Source of the DNA: Gnetum montanum
Taxonomy: Eukaryota > Streptophyta > Gnetopsida > Gnetales > Gnetaceae
NCBI GenBank assembly: GCA_015680685.1
Contig: MNCI01034323.1
Coordinates: forward strand, 317,321 to 381,320
Direction: 5' to 3'
DNA length: 64,000 nucleotides
Part shown: positions 1 to 11,329 of the stretch, piece by piece
How the letters are laid out: every line of letters starts with the position of its first letter
Position numbering within the stretch: the first letter of the stretch is position 1
Position numbers and translations under genes: made by a program
Notes under the pieces: generated by a model
Told to the model about the DNA's origin: nothing
Seen by the model: the letters and a program-made list of their open reading frames with translations, nothing else
The model's database searches: none

Positions 1-461
1 GCCATCAAAGCTCGGTCCCTGGAGGTTTTCGTGGACACCATCGGAGCGTCGGAAGCTTTTAAGAAGTTCGAAGAGCAGGTGACCGTAACTGCTTCCCCAG
101 AGAGGGCAGTGGTTTTCCTTGGGAATCAGGCTACGATCCCTACCTTCTTCCCGGATCCGCGCCGCTGGAGTAGCGTGGAGAAAGGGAAGGTGAAAGCTGG
201 AGCTACGTTGGGCGAGGATGTGTGGCCAGACCTGACGGAAGACGAGATTATGCAGCGCCTGTGGGCTGGCCTAGACAAGCTCCCCTTTGCTGCTGAAGTA
301 GGGACGTCGCGAGTAAGTTTACGCATGACTTAGTCTGAAAGTTTACTGGTTTGTATTGTCTATTCTAATTTTTTGAGGTTATTTGGCTTTAGGTACCGGA
401 AGAAGATAGGGAAGGGGCTGGGAGAGGAAACAGAGGAAGCAGAGGAGGAACGCAAGAATGA
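1..461 (+). pseudogene. Antisense gene of gypsy family, copy A, last two exons
   Basis: This is the 3' end of the plus-strand gene carried inside the minus-strand gypsy element. The penultimate exon enters from outside the window and ends at 312 (donor GTAAGT at 313). The acceptor AG is at 391-392 and the last exon stops at TGA 459-461, with phase 0 kept across the intron. The motifs LEVFVD..., a tryptophan about 50 residues later, and a D-x-W-x-D-L-T-E-D-E-I block align with the copies at 57.4-58.0 kb and 44.3-43.9 kb. The function of this C-terminal region is unknown. An open frame at 373-627 continues past the stop in another frame and is probably not the spliced product. The rest of the gene lies left of the window. 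Confidence 0.6.
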
Positions 462-820
462 AGAGCATTCTCCTGTGAAGCCATTGCCGGAACGAGAGCC
501 TCGTGAAGGAGAAATCTTTCATGAAGGCATAATTCCTAGAAACGATGGCCCACTGGAGGACGACCTTTTGGGGCTAGATTCAGAGTTAAGAGATACCGGT
601 GACAGTGGCAGCAGAGGGAATGCGTAATTATTATTTACGCAAAATTTTATTGATGCAAGGTCGGGTGTTGTTCTGAATAACTATTGACGGATTGTTGTAA
701 AGTCTAATGAATATTTGAAATATTAATAAGTTTGTTGTTTAACTTTTTATGCCTTTGTCTGCGTCAGCGTGAAAATATATGTTAAGGATTCTGTCTAAAG
801 GATACTGATAGGATGTAATA
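462..820. other. Spacer after antisense gene, no gene seen
   Basis: AT-rich sequence between the antisense gene's stop and the hairpin array. It probably contains the 3' UTR of the antisense gene. I see no recognisable poly(A) signal or other feature. Confidence 0.4.
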
Positions 821-1075
821 ACTAGTTAAGGCCGTTCCGGGCCGGTTGCGCATTCCAGCGTAAATGGTTATAGTATACAATACTGTGTTACTAGTTTATG
901 GCCATTGCGGGCTTGTTGCGTGTTGCACGGCAAGCGTAAATAATGATAGTTTCGGATGACTAGTTTAAGGCTGTTGCGGGCTGACGGCGTAACTACGTAC
1001 AACGGTATGAATAGGTTGATTTTGTATGACTAGTTTAAGGCCGTTGCGGGCCGAATGCGTAAATTGTAACAAAAA
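821..1075 (+). repeat. Tandem AGTTTAAGGCC hairpin repeat array A
   Basis: Four units start at 821, 890, 959 and 1029, a period of 69-70 bp. Each begins ACTAGTT(T)AAGG or similar and continues into a small inverted repeat of the form GGCC, 5-6 nt, GGCC. Stem pairs vary but stay pairable: GGCC/GGCC, GGCC/GGCT, GGCT/GGCT, GGCC/GGCC, allowing G-U pairs. The array lies between the antisense gene's 3' end and the gag-protease 3' end, exactly where array D (58.26-58.52 kb) sits in the other young copy. Confidence 0.75.
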
Positions 1076-1272
1076 TGTAATCCAGTATAAATGTATGAAG
1101 TAATATGAAAGCGTAACTAACGCGGATACGGTGAAACACGCAAAATAAAGAAAAGTGGAAAGCGTAAACACAGAAAGCCAATGTAATGTAAAAGAAAACA
1201 TGCAAAAGAAGCTGTTAAATGGAGAGTGCGCTAACTTACAAGAGAATGGTTGTGCACGCAGAAGACCATTGT

Positions 1273-3354
1273 TCAACCGTCGATACGCAATTGTCTCTTG
1301 ATCGCCTTCACGTTGAGCGCTACGTAAGGGCGAGGAGGCTCGTGGTTTGACTCCTCTACGCTGTCATCCAGAAATGGCAGGTCGGCCCAGGCTAGACCGT
1401 CATCATTGTTGTCGGTTTGTTTAGGGGTTTGGAGATGGGACTGCTCATCAGTTATTTCAATCTCTGAACCTCGTTCTTCTTCAATGTTATTGACAGTCCT
1501 AGGGGTAACCTCGTTGCCGCGTATGATGACCTCCCCCCTGGCGTAGGGCAGGTGTATCTCTTGGTGTATCGGCGACGAAACTGCCCTCAGCTGGGCTAAC
1601 CACGACCTCCCTAAGATCAAGTTGAAACCAGGCATCTCCTCGACGACTAAGAATGTGGCTTCGGTTGGGAATTGATCTCTCGCCACAAACTCAATACGCA
1701 CTATTCCCTTGACTTGAACCCGCGCTCCGTTGAACGATTTTACGNGCTTGGGTTGTTCAGCTTCGGAAGGAAACATGACAGCATGTATCGCTTCCTCTTC
1801 TGCTAGTAGGCTGCCATCCACTGATATGGATGTCAGCATGCGTACCATAGCCTCACGGTGTTCTCGAGATGTCATCAGTAAGTCGTACAGGCTTAGCGTT
1901 GTGTTCTTTTGCTTAAGATCTTGTTTGACTTGAGTGAATGCACTGAGGAGGTCCTTCTCTCAGCCGGGTTGTTTATCCCCCTTGTCCTCCTCTATTCGGC
2001 CCAAGAGACGGATCTCTCGAGGCGGAGCGGTGTCAGTGGGAGGGTTGTTCTTTTTCCTGCCAAGAGCAGGTGGCTGCCTTTCTGTACCCTTAGCTTGCTT
2101 CTGAGGCATAGACAAAGGCACAGAGGCCAGGGGCTTGGGCTTAGGGAAGCCGAGCGTAAGGTGGTCTTTTGTCGCATTAATTGTAGTGTCTTCCTCCTTT
2201 TGCTTAAGAGGTGATGACTGGTTATTCTGACCGGAGGTCTGCCCCTGCGTGAGAGGAGCAGGCCGTAATTCTGGTGCCCTGATAATGAAGGGCACTCTAG
2301 CCGTGGGCGCGGACGGAGCCGCGGCTTGAGTGCTGCTGCGTGACTGAGGGCGTACCTGGGAAGGTGCCCGTATGATGAAAGGTGGTCGTGAGGCCCCACT
2401 GGCTGCCGATGAAGTAGTTGGCCCCCTTGGTGAGCTGGCGGGCACGCGCAAAACAAAAGGCTGTTTTGGCGGTCTCTTACGCTCATCGTCCGTACTCACC
2501 ACAGTGATTGTATAAGGATCGTAGTTTGCGTTCAACGGGCCCTTATATACATGCAGTGTTTGGTTTTCCGGACGCGTCGGGTTACTGCTGTCTAATTTTA
2601 GATGACCTTCGTCGATCATGCGTTGAATGTCGTCCTTTAACGCCCAGCAGTAATCCGTGTCGTGACCACACATCTTGTGGTAGTCACAGAAACGGTCCAG
2701 CCGAAAAGATCTCGGAACTGCTGGTTCGTTAGGTAAGGCTAAAGAAGGATCCTTCAGTAGTTCACAGTGACGTCTGTGATGCTTCAGGGCTTCCTTGGAC
2801 ACCTTCTTAGGTTGAATGTGTCCCGCCACTAACAGTTGTTTCAGCAATTCAAAATGCTTTATAGGTAAAGCCGCATATTTTGAACGATCTTTACGCTCAA
2901 AATTTGGCTTTGGCTAGGGGGGACCTTCAGGGGCAGCTATGGTTTGGCTAGTGCCAGCACCAGCCGTGGCCTCGGGAGGTGCTGCTGTGGGTGCCTTCTT
3001 GTTCTTGTTCTTTGTGCTGTCAGTCAGCGCGGCTACCGTCGTTGTTGCCACCTTACCCTTGTCTTTGGCCTTGTTGTGTGCATTCCTGTAGGCGACNATG
3101 ATCGTATGTAGCCATTGTTGTAGCAACAAGGATTCAGATCGAAAGGTGACCAGGTGAGCGTTGGGATCCCCCTCCCCATTGTATTTGGTGAAGTGAGGGA
3201 GAGACATCCCCGGCGGTAACGATAGCATAGGCACCGTTGGACTGATCGGATCATCCTGATAAAAGTCCATGATCTGAACAGCATCAGATCTAGCTGCTTT
3301 GAGGCGTCGAACCCCCTCGGTAAGAGTCTGTATCAATTGGAAAGCTTGGCCCAA
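1273..3354 (-). pseudogene. Gypsy gag C-terminal half and protease, copy A
   Basis: One minus-strand frame runs from 3354 to 1273, broken by a TAG near 2914 and a TGA near 1960, both explicable by C-to-T change. In order it holds a gag segment (PISPTVPMLSLPPG...YNGEGDPNAH), the zinc-finger-like CDYHKMCGHDTDYC motif typical of plant Ty3/gypsy gag, a proline-rich linker with repeated PFIIRAP-type units, and the protease C-terminal part with LILGRSWLAQL. The single N at 3097 sits where about 390 bp of gag core, present in the right-hand copy, is missing. The N at 1744 sits where the protease active-site segment is missing. These look like collapsed assembly gaps rather than biology. The product would be structural Gag plus aspartic protease. 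Confidence 0.8.
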
Positions 3355-4480
3355 GCCTGTTGATGGCGGTGCCTATGCAGAAGGCATAGGAGGTTGGACC
3401 GGGAGGGCGACGCCAGGAAGTGGAAAAGACGGGCGAGGTCGACCGGCTGCTGGGGGCGGGGATCCTGACAGGTGGGGGAGCCTGTGAAGACCACCACCCG
3501 CTGGCTTGTGCAGGGGGGTTGACCGTCGCTTGCTGCGCGAGATAAGGATGTAAATACTGTGGTACTCCCTGTGGAACATATGTTGCAGGTGTGACCGGGG
3601 GTTGCGCGCCGTGCATGACAGACTGGGTCTGTTGCGCCGCCGGGTTGGCCCATTGACCAGCAGCAGGCTCTTGGATGTAAGTTGGTGGCTGGATGGCTAT
3701 GGTAATCTGTTGGGTCAGAGGGGGCGGATACAACAAGGTTTGTGCTGGGCGCGTCGCGGATATATTGTGAGGCTGCATCTGATGAATGAATTGGGGCGGA
3801 ACAGTCGCCGGGACCACCACTGGGATATTGAGTACGCGTGGTGATGACACTGCCCCCACGTCATTGTGGGGGATTTGTACTTGCAGCCCAGCCGGTTGCG
3901 CAGCAGCCTGTGGAAGGACAGGGACTTGCATCTGTGCTGTCGGGGCCGTGTTAAGAGAGGCGGCCTCTCCATTGAAAGGAAAGAGGGGATTTACATACAT
4001 ATGGGGGCTCAGGGTATAGAACGAAGGTTCCAGAGTATGGAACGAATGTTCTGACTGGGCCTCAAATTCATCCTCGTCTTCTCCGTGCTGGGGCTCCACC
4101 ACAGCTTGTGAAGCTTGGCCTTTGGCCATGACCAACTGTGTGATAAGTTCATGTTGGTGTTCAGTCAAGGGAATTATGTCGTAAGCTGTTGGCTTAAAAT
4201 CATAGCCCCCTCGGTGGAGCACCTCGAAGTTTCGTTTTGCCTCAAGCTCGGCTCTGCTGAGAGCTAGCCTTGCCTGGATCTTAACGCATATGAAATTGTA
4301 TTCTTCAGGGGTTATAACCGTGAAGATAGGCTCTTTTCCCTGGAGCCTCAACGAACGGCGCAATGGTCCCTGAGATCCCGTTGCGCTAGGAGCTGGTTCT
4401 GTGACCGACATAGGATTCACAGGTGCGACACCCAGATCGGTAGGGACCAGAGCAGTTGTGTTTGTGTATAAGGAATCCAT
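3290..4480 (-). pseudogene. Gypsy gag N-terminal region, copy A
   Basis: A 396-codon frame starts with an ATG at 4480, about 220 bp inside the PBS, and is rich in Pro, Gln and Ala. The block RRSLRLQGKEPIF followed by YNFICVKIQARL recurs in the right-hand copy (near 62.1 kb) and, decayed, in the old copy at 6.86 kb, which identifies it as the family's Gag N-terminus. It is in a different frame from the downstream gag-protease (3354-1273), so a frameshift lies near 3.36-3.49 kb. The long Pro/Gln-rich region has no recognisable domain. Confidence 0.75.
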
Positions 4481-4702
4481 TGATTAATGAAATCAAAAGT
4501 TGGTAATCGTATCTAAAAGAAAATGGCTGGCAACAAAAGCACAAAAAAGGCTTTCTACCTTGTAGGATTTCAAAGAAATCGTCCTTGCGACCGATCTATA
4601 CCACGCGATTGACCGTAGACTTCCCTAGAGGTATTACGTCTATGGTTTAGGGTATGGATCACTACCAGGACTACCCAAAGTATTCGGATCGGAGCCTGAA
4701 GG

Positions 4703-4719
4703 CCCTCCTTCTAGCGCCA
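4703..4719 (-). promoter_or_regulatory. Primer binding site, minus-strand gypsy element A
   Basis: On the minus strand this reads TGGCGCTAGAAGGAGGG, six bases inside the LTR end. It begins with the TGG expected to pair with a tRNA 3' CCA. The same site, mutated to TAGCGC..., occurs at 62822-62837. I do not assign the tRNA. Confidence 0.75.
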
Positions 4720-5585
4720 GATAACTGTAACGACAGAAAACGTCGGCAGCTGGAAATACCGATCGAGGTTCCGTGTATACAGTTTTAACCATGGATCCGC
4801 GCGAGGGCTATGCTGGAAAAAAGTGAATCCGCGGTGCTCTGAACGGTCTTGTCGATCAGACAGGGACTTACAGGTCAGTAAAACGATGAAGATTACAGAT
4901 GTTTGCATTGTTTCGGTTTGATTCGAGGGATTGTGAAATGGGAGGAAAACGACGTGGATGGATCGCTACGATGATAACGTCAAACACGCCGAAGAGATGT
5001 TAATCAAGAGAGAAACGCATGATTTTCAAAGATCTATGCTTCGATTTTTGAAAGAATGTATGATTTATATGTCACATTACAATGGGAGAGACCCCTAATA
5101 ACTTGATACAGAAATGGGCACAAAACAACAAGGAAACTATCCAGACAGAAGTCCGATCTACCTCGTAGGCCAAAGCTGGGATGTAAGGATGGTCAAGCTC
5201 TGAAGTCTGCCGATCAACTGTTTCTGACCGGTAGAGTCTGCAAACTGGGCGAGACGATCTCACAATCCCTGTTCTGCTTCTTTGCTTCGAGTAGGTTCTG
5301 CTCAGGGCAGCGATCGCTAAAGGAGAAAGGTCGTATCTTCCCCAAAGGAATGATTTCTCCTATTGCTAAGGCTCAAGCACACTGTGCTCTGTTCTTGCTG
5401 AAGGATGGTGCTGTCGGCAGTTGCCAAAAGATTGCTCTATGTTTCTCCGCTCAAGGTATGCTTCCTTGCTCAGAAAATGCTCTTGCCCCTTTGACTTCTC
5501 GTCAACAAAAGTGATAAGTGCTCTGGTGCTCAGAAAAAATGTCTCTGCTTCTCTGATTTGCCCCTCTTGTACCTTTGTCAACTGA

Positions 5586-5598
5586 GGTATTTATAAGC
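5586..5598 (-). promoter_or_regulatory. LTR TATA box, element A
   Basis: The minus strand reads GCTTATAAATACC, a good plant TATA box. It lies about 860 bp from the gag-proximal LTR edge and downstream of the U3 tandem repeats. It is the likely start region of the element's genomic RNA. Confidence 0.6.
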
Positions 5599-5840
5599 CG
5601 CGACGCTCCATGGAAGAGGTGCAGCCCTGATGACGTGGGTCCCAGACATTTCGGGTCCCATTGACCATTTTAAGTCAGACTGTGACTATGCACAACACGC
5701 TCGTTTGCGCGTTGTGCATGTGAAGAGCAGGTACATGTTGAGCGTGCTTCAATTGCTCTAAGGCTGTATTAGACTCATCCGCGTTGTGTTGCGTGTATGA
5801 GAATAATTTGGTATAAAAAATAATAGGCTCAAAATTTTTT

Positions 5841-6190
5841 TACGCTCACTACGCAGCTGCGCCGTGACAAAGCATAAACAATGTGTAACTTACGCTCACT
5901 ATGCAGCTGTGCGTAATGAAGCATAAATAATGTGCAACTTACGCTCACTACGAAGCTGCGCGTGACAAAGCGTAAAAAATGTGTAACTTACGCTCACTAC
6001 GCAGCTGCGCGTGACAAAGCGTAAACAATGTGTAACTTACGCTCACTACGCAGCTGCGCCGTGACAAAGCATAAACAATGTGTAACTTACGCTCACTACG
6101 CAGCTTTGCGTGACAAAGCGTAAACAATGTGTAACTTACGCTCACTATGCAGCTGTGCATGATGAAGCGTAAACAATGCCTAGCTTTAAT
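5841..6190 (-). repeat. Seven 49-50 bp tandem repeats in LTR U3
   Basis: TACGCTCACT recurs at 5841, 5891, 5940, 5989, 6038, 6088 and 6137. Each unit holds TTACGCT and AGCGTAA as inverted arms around a CGCAGCTGCG-like palindrome. The position upstream of the TATA box suggests a U3 enhancer. A further related unit without the regular spacing lies at about 6315-6353. Confidence 0.8.
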
Positions 6191-6455
6191 GATGAAATAC
6201 GCAATGGTACGCATCGCCGCGTAACGAGCGTAAAAACAAGTTATTCATACGCCATGAGAAAAAGTGTCACACTGTTATGCTCCTCTAGACTCTACCTTCG
6301 ACTACTTTGGAGCTTATTACGCTCATTACGCTGCCATGCGTAATAGAGCGTAAACTTGTCCCTGAACAAAGCTGATGCGCGCTTTTGCTTGAATTGCGAA
6401 TCTTTGCCTGAGGCCGACTCGTAATTTTCACGGTGTTTCAGCACTCAGCATATGT

Positions 6456-6740
6456 GTAGCTAGGAAGCCTAGAGTGGATGAGGCTTGGTATTGCCTTTTC
6501 CAGCTTTTTATTTTTGGTAAAGGGGTATATTCCCCTTGCCCCTAACTTATCATTTATAGTAAGTGACTCACTTTGCTTGTTTTTATCAATTTTCTACAGC
6601 TAGGAAGCTAGGAGTTGGTGAAGTGTGATAGCCCCTCTTTCCATTTTTAGTCAGGGGTATATCCCCTTTTGGCAGCCACTTACTATCTACAGTAAGTAAC
6701 CTAATTTTAGCCATTTTTGCCTTTTTCAACCATTTTTAAA
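6456..6740. repeat. Diverged 139-bp tandem duplication
   Basis: GCTAGGAAG recurs at about 6460 and 6599, and both copies are followed by a GGGGTATAT...CCCC stretch and TACAGTAAGT or TATAGTAAGT. The duplication lies in the leader of the old plus-strand gypsy copy, before its gag start at 6857. No coding capacity. Confidence 0.5.
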
Positions 6741-6856
6741 TTCCACTTGTTGAAATTTACACTCTATTTAACATTTTATAAACTCATTTAGCCATTTTTA
6801 GCACATTTACAATGTCTTTTAGTTGATCAATCATATTTCCTCTTAACCTCGCAAAC

Positions 6857-9480
6857 ATGGTATCCAACCAAGATGTAATTCGTGTCTATGACCCGAAAGA
6901 CCCTATATTCATAGAACAAAGGAAATCACTTAGGCAAAGGGACAAGAGTCTAGATTTTTCTGTTATCAATGAGAAATTCTACAACTTCCTTTGTGCTAAG
7001 ATTCAAGTCAGTTTGTGAATACCATGCTTCAAATCTAATGCTAAGCATCAATTCAAAATTATATGCTGGGATGGGAAAGAATACATTCCATCCCCCTATG
7101 ACCAAATCCCCCTCACCAACTTCTATATAGAAATGCTGACACAATTCATAGAGGTTGATGATTTTAGTGAGGGAATTAGCTCAAAGGATCATTAAGAGGA
7201 GGAAGATCAGTTTGAGACTGAACAAGAGACAAACACCTTCATTGGAAGTCATTTCCAAACTCTAGCTTCACAAACAATCACATCCAACTCCATATTCTCT
7301 ACCTCATCAATGGAATAGATCCCTCAGCCCAATTTTCCTCCTATCCATCCTACCATATTTTGGGCCACACCTATCATCACCATGCACCAGACACAACCTA
7401 TGTCTTAATCCATCTTCTTATTCTCATCAATACACTTTGCCACAAAACTTAGCTTCATTCACCCAATCATGGTGATGTCTACATCATTATCTCCCTTTGC
7501 CATGCTAGTAAGACCCTCATTGGGACCCCAAGCAACACAAGCATTTCATATCCCATTTGTCCTCTTTGTGCCTCAAGTTTTGGCACAAACATCCTTCTCC
7601 TTGTTTAACCCATCTATGACAACCATGACCCAGCCTCTCCCTTAGATACCATAGCCTATTGCAAGGCCACAAGCCTCTCAACCCCAAGTCTTATGACTTC
7701 TTCCTCAATCATCAACACAAGCACCATAGCCCACGGGAATGCCCCAAGGCTTAGATCAAGCCTTTTAAATAATCCAAGAACTTAATGAAGAGCTACAAAA
7801 ACTAAAATCTAGTACAACTTAGATAGTCAAGGTTCTAGATTTCTACTAGGCTGATCCTATAAGCCCTATGGTGCCTCAAATAACCTTGCTCACAGGCCTA
7901 CCTATTCCAAACTTCATGAAATACAATGATGAAGGAGATTCCAACACATATCTAGTAACCTTCTGATCTGGGTGCCTCTTTTTACAAGCTTGGCCTCACA
8001 TAGTACTAAGAATATTCCCCATGTCTCTTATAGGAAAGGCTCTAGATTGGTATTGAACCTTGCCTAAAGCTTTTGTCTCTTCCCTTGAGGACTTGATTAG
8101 CTAATTTTTCAAGCACTTCAGATACAACTTGAAGCTAGATGCCACATTGGATCAATTGATGAAGGTAAGGTAGGGGCCACCTGAATTGGTCAAAAGGTTT
8201 ATGCAAAGGTGAACTCAACACTTAACAAGATCTAAGAGCCTATTGCTAGACCTCACCTCTTGGCCATCTACAAGGGAGCAATGCATGACTTCATAAAGTT
8301 AAATTTGTACTACCTAGAGCCCCACTGACTAAGTCAAGCCTTCTCACAAACCAAGAATATTGAGGAAGCAGCTAAGGCAAGCAACGATCCAACCTATGTG
8401 GCCTATAAAAATTAACATGCGAGGAGGGATAGTGATAAAAACATGCAAGAACATAGAATTGTGGTTGTAGTAACAAAGGAGTCAAAACAAGGAGAGAGAA
8501 GGGAATCACCACCACGCAACACATCCCATGACTCATCACAACCATTCACTTCCTATTCTCCAAATCAACCAAGACAAAACTTTGGATGTAAGGATAGGTC
8601 TAAGTACACTAGGTTGCCCATGAAGTCCTTTGAACTCTTAGAACAATTACTTAAGAATGATTGTATACAACATAAGTAATGTCTGAAGAAGCTCGTAAGA
8701 GGCACGATTGTCTTTGTGACATAGCTAGAAATCCAATAATAGCTACTAAAGATGATCCCAAGCTATCAAAGTACTTTAGACTAGATAGGTATTGTTAGTA
8801 TCATCAAATGGCTAGTCATGGCACCGATTTTTGCTTAGCATTAAAGGATGACCTTTAGAAGATGATAAACCATTGAGAGTTGGTAGTGAATAAGCCAAAC
8901 TCTCTAAGAGCTAACAATAACTCCTATACTGTGACCTTGTTCATGGAAACCAAATGGTCTAATCCTCCTAGGGAATTGTTTGTCATCATAGTACCACCAT
9001 GATCCCAAAGCACAAATCCTAGGGAACCCTACATCATACAGGTACCACCTCCTCTGGTCCCTAAGGAGCCTTTTATCATACGTGTTCTCACTTAAATGGC
9101 ATTAACTTCACAACATAATTGATGAGTTGCTAATCCTTCAAAGCCTAGGAAACCATTTGTTATCTGGGTCCCTCCATCTTCAACAAGTAAGACTATTCAA
9201 CTCATGACCAAAGCGCACCTATCATAGCCAATAACTTAGAGGTTAGCAAGAAACCATCATCTCCATGGTGATGAAAGAAACCTATCGCCAAACCAACAAA
9301 TAAGCCCATTAAAGGAAACCAACTGAGACCTACATTAAGATCAACCACATCCATGGATAAAGATCCCAAGGCACATGCATCAAAGCCTAAGTTGCAAACT
9401 CTAGGAAGGATGGAGGAGGTTAGGACCAACAAGGCTGAAACATCACAAGCCAAGAGAAAGAGTTTTTGCCAACCATGGAC
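6857..9480 (+). pseudogene. Old gypsy gag, copy B (heavily decayed)
   Basis: Translation with many stops recovers the family's Gag order. There is an N-terminal block with KSLRQRDK and YNFLCAKIQ (6859-7020), a Pro/Gln-rich stretch (7.25-7.75 kb), the core ADPISPMVPQ...KYNDEGDSNT...LQAWPH...GKALDWY (7.85-8.06 kb), and the zinc-like motif YHQMASHGTDFCLALKDDL (8.8-8.87 kb). CpG is nearly absent, with TG and CA in its place, so this copy is much older than copy A. Orientation is plus, opposite to copy A. Confidence 0.7.
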
Positions 9481-9510
9481 CAAGAAAAATGATCCCTAAA
9501 ATAAAAGAAC

Positions 9511-10257
9511 ATGTCACCGAACTTGTACGACTTGGTCATGACCTCTCCTGCATATAGGGATGCACTAGCTCAAGTATTAACCTCCATTCCTATGAGCAAA
9601 GGCATGTCTACCAATAGAGAGTTGATTGACTCTATCATCGAGCAAGCTTCACTTAGGAAAAATGGGCATCAACCCATGCTCAACTATTGTAATAGTGAAG
9701 TGAAAATTGACTCTCAAAATGGAGAAGTGCTATCTGCTCCTCTTCTTATCACCATACGTGTTGGTAGATACAAGATTCACTGTGTTCATATAGATGCTAG
9801 GACAGCCACAAACATGGTATCATATTTTGTTGTTGACAAACTAGGCCTAACCAACAATATTCAAGTGACCACTACCTCAGCATGTAAGTCATTTAATGAC
9901 TCATGAGTAGGAGTGTGAGGTTCTATTTCCTTGGATTTCATAGATGGAGAATAGTTTCCCACATTCCCCAACTTCCTAGTGGTTGAAGAAACATTGAGGT
10001 TCAATTTGATCTTAGGAAGGTTATGGCTAGCAAAGCTTTGGGTAGTTTCATCCCCCATACATCAGGAGATTCACTTGCCATACTAGGGAGGGGAAATTAT
10101 GATCCTTGAAGACAATGTGTTGGTACCCTCAGTTAACTATGTCAACATTGATCGAGGCTCGGAGGTAGAGTTTCAAGAGGAAACTCTTGACACTCAGATT
10201 AGAACCAAAAATAATGAGAACAACAATGATGCAAGTAATGCCAACTCTACAACATGA
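9511..10257 (+). pseudogene. Old gypsy protease region, copy B
   Basis: An open stretch 9511-9906 starts with the family's protease-leader motif (LYDLVMTS...REALAQVLTSIP-like) and contains HIDARTATNMV, the remains of the aspartic protease active site with G replaced by R. Then follow KSFND and, after a stop, LILGRLWLAKL-like sequence and the acidic tail to the TGA near 10257. The product is non-functional. Confidence 0.7.
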
Positions 10258-10499
10258 GACAATCAACAAAAATGTTTATAACTTGCCATGCTAAATGAGA
10301 GAAATGGTAACTATAAGATCATGCTAAAAGGATTCCTTGATTTCTCAAAGACAAAGCAACAAGTTCATGGTAAATGTTTCATCCATTCTTTTGCCAACCA
10401 TTTATTTACGTTTACAATGTTATATCATGTTTCAATGTTGGTTTTAGCCTTATGTGCTCTTTCAATAGCATCCTATACTCTCTAGACAATGTATGAACT

Positions 10500-10640
10500 A
10501 TGGCTCTCTAAGGCCTAAAATTGGTAATGTTACAGCCCGCTATGACCTTAAACTAGTAACATTATGGCTTGCCAGGGCCTAAAATTGGTGAAGCAATGGC
10601 ATGCTAGGGCCTAAAACTAGTGAGCATGATGACCTTTTAG
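10500..10640 (-). repeat. Hairpin repeat array, copy B (decayed)
   Basis: Three or four degenerate units read AGTTTTAGGCCCT or AGTTTAAGG on the minus strand (plus-strand motif GGCCTAAAACTAGT). The array again lies between the protease 3' end and the antisense gene's last exon and runs antisense to gag. Confidence 0.6.
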
Positions 10641-10944
10641 CCAATCTACCCCATGGCATCATATGTGAGTTTACTTATATGCATATACCTTTGGTTCACA
10701 ATTATCATTATGACACATTTTTATCTACTAGGCTTAGTTTATGGCATTTTTACATTTACCATCTATGTCTATATGAAGCATATAAAACATAAAAATCTAG
10801 AACAAACAAGTAGCCATAGTCACACTGTGTGACAACAATTAAATAATACCAAAATGTCTATATGTCTATGACCATAGTTACATCATATAGCATACAACAA
10901 TACAGCAAGATGTAGTCATGAACAAGGTCATCAAATCAACCAAA

Positions 10945-11016
10945 CTAAGCCATGAGAGAAAAAGAGGTTTCATTAAGTACGTCATTGCCAACTACATCAA
11001 CATCACCACGTGAGAC
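10945..11016 (-). pseudogene. Antisense gene last exon, copy B
   Basis: On the minus strand an acceptor (TTTGTAG, exon start 11016) is followed by 24 codons in phase 0 ending at TAG 10947-10945. The short acidic, Gly/Asp-containing tail resembles the last exons at 43957-43883 and 57898-57999. The upstream exon is not recognisable; a possible donor near 11.1 kb reads GC instead of GT. Confidence 0.45.
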
Positions 11017-11329
11017 CTACAAACAACTATAAACGAGACAAGCCTAAGTAACCCTTATAGCCATAACATGATTGTTAAAATCAATAAAAATAAACTTATG
11101 CCTTAGGTTTAATATAGGTCAATATTTCTATTTGAAACTCAAAAGGCTAAAACAAAATGTGTAAACTCGGTCTCTTCGGGCTAGATAAAATATCTTTACG
11201 TAAAACTTGTACGTCGGCAACCGTACACAAAGATTGAAAAATCCATATACATTCTAAAAGTCAAACCGGGTAGCCGAATGTCATAGTTGTTGTGAAAACA
11301 TTTGGCTTACAGGCCTAGGTTTAGTCATT

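Larger units (their letters stand above)
4726..6450 (-). mobile_element. 5' LTR of minus-strand gypsy element A
   Basis: The left edge TG at 4726 lies next to the PBS, so the minus-strand LTR ends in CA. The right edge is placed at CA 6449-6450, where the CpG-rich sequence stops and CpG-poor flank begins; this edge is an inference. The LTR contains a minus-strand TATA box (5586-5598) and, upstream of it in the U3 sense, seven tandem repeats with TTACGCT/AGCGTAA arms. The partner LTR is outside the window on the left, so target duplication cannot be checked. Confidence 0.65.

Noticed and set aside
1960-2486. Overlapping minus-strand and plus-strand frames within gag
   Set aside because: They are other-frame shadows of the Pro-rich gag linker, which has the family's motifs only in its own frame.
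5841-6190. CRISPR-like array
   Set aside because: Units are nearly identical over their full length with no distinct spacers, and the context is a plant LTR.
5948-6214. 88-codon minus-strand frame with a repeated SYTLFTLCHA peptide
   Set aside because: It is the translation of the seven 49-50 bp LTR repeats, has no domain and lies in U3; the periodicity is that of DNA repeats.
10288-10792. Short frames between old protease and antisense exon
   Set aside because: They lie in the decayed spacer and hairpin array; no conserved residues.
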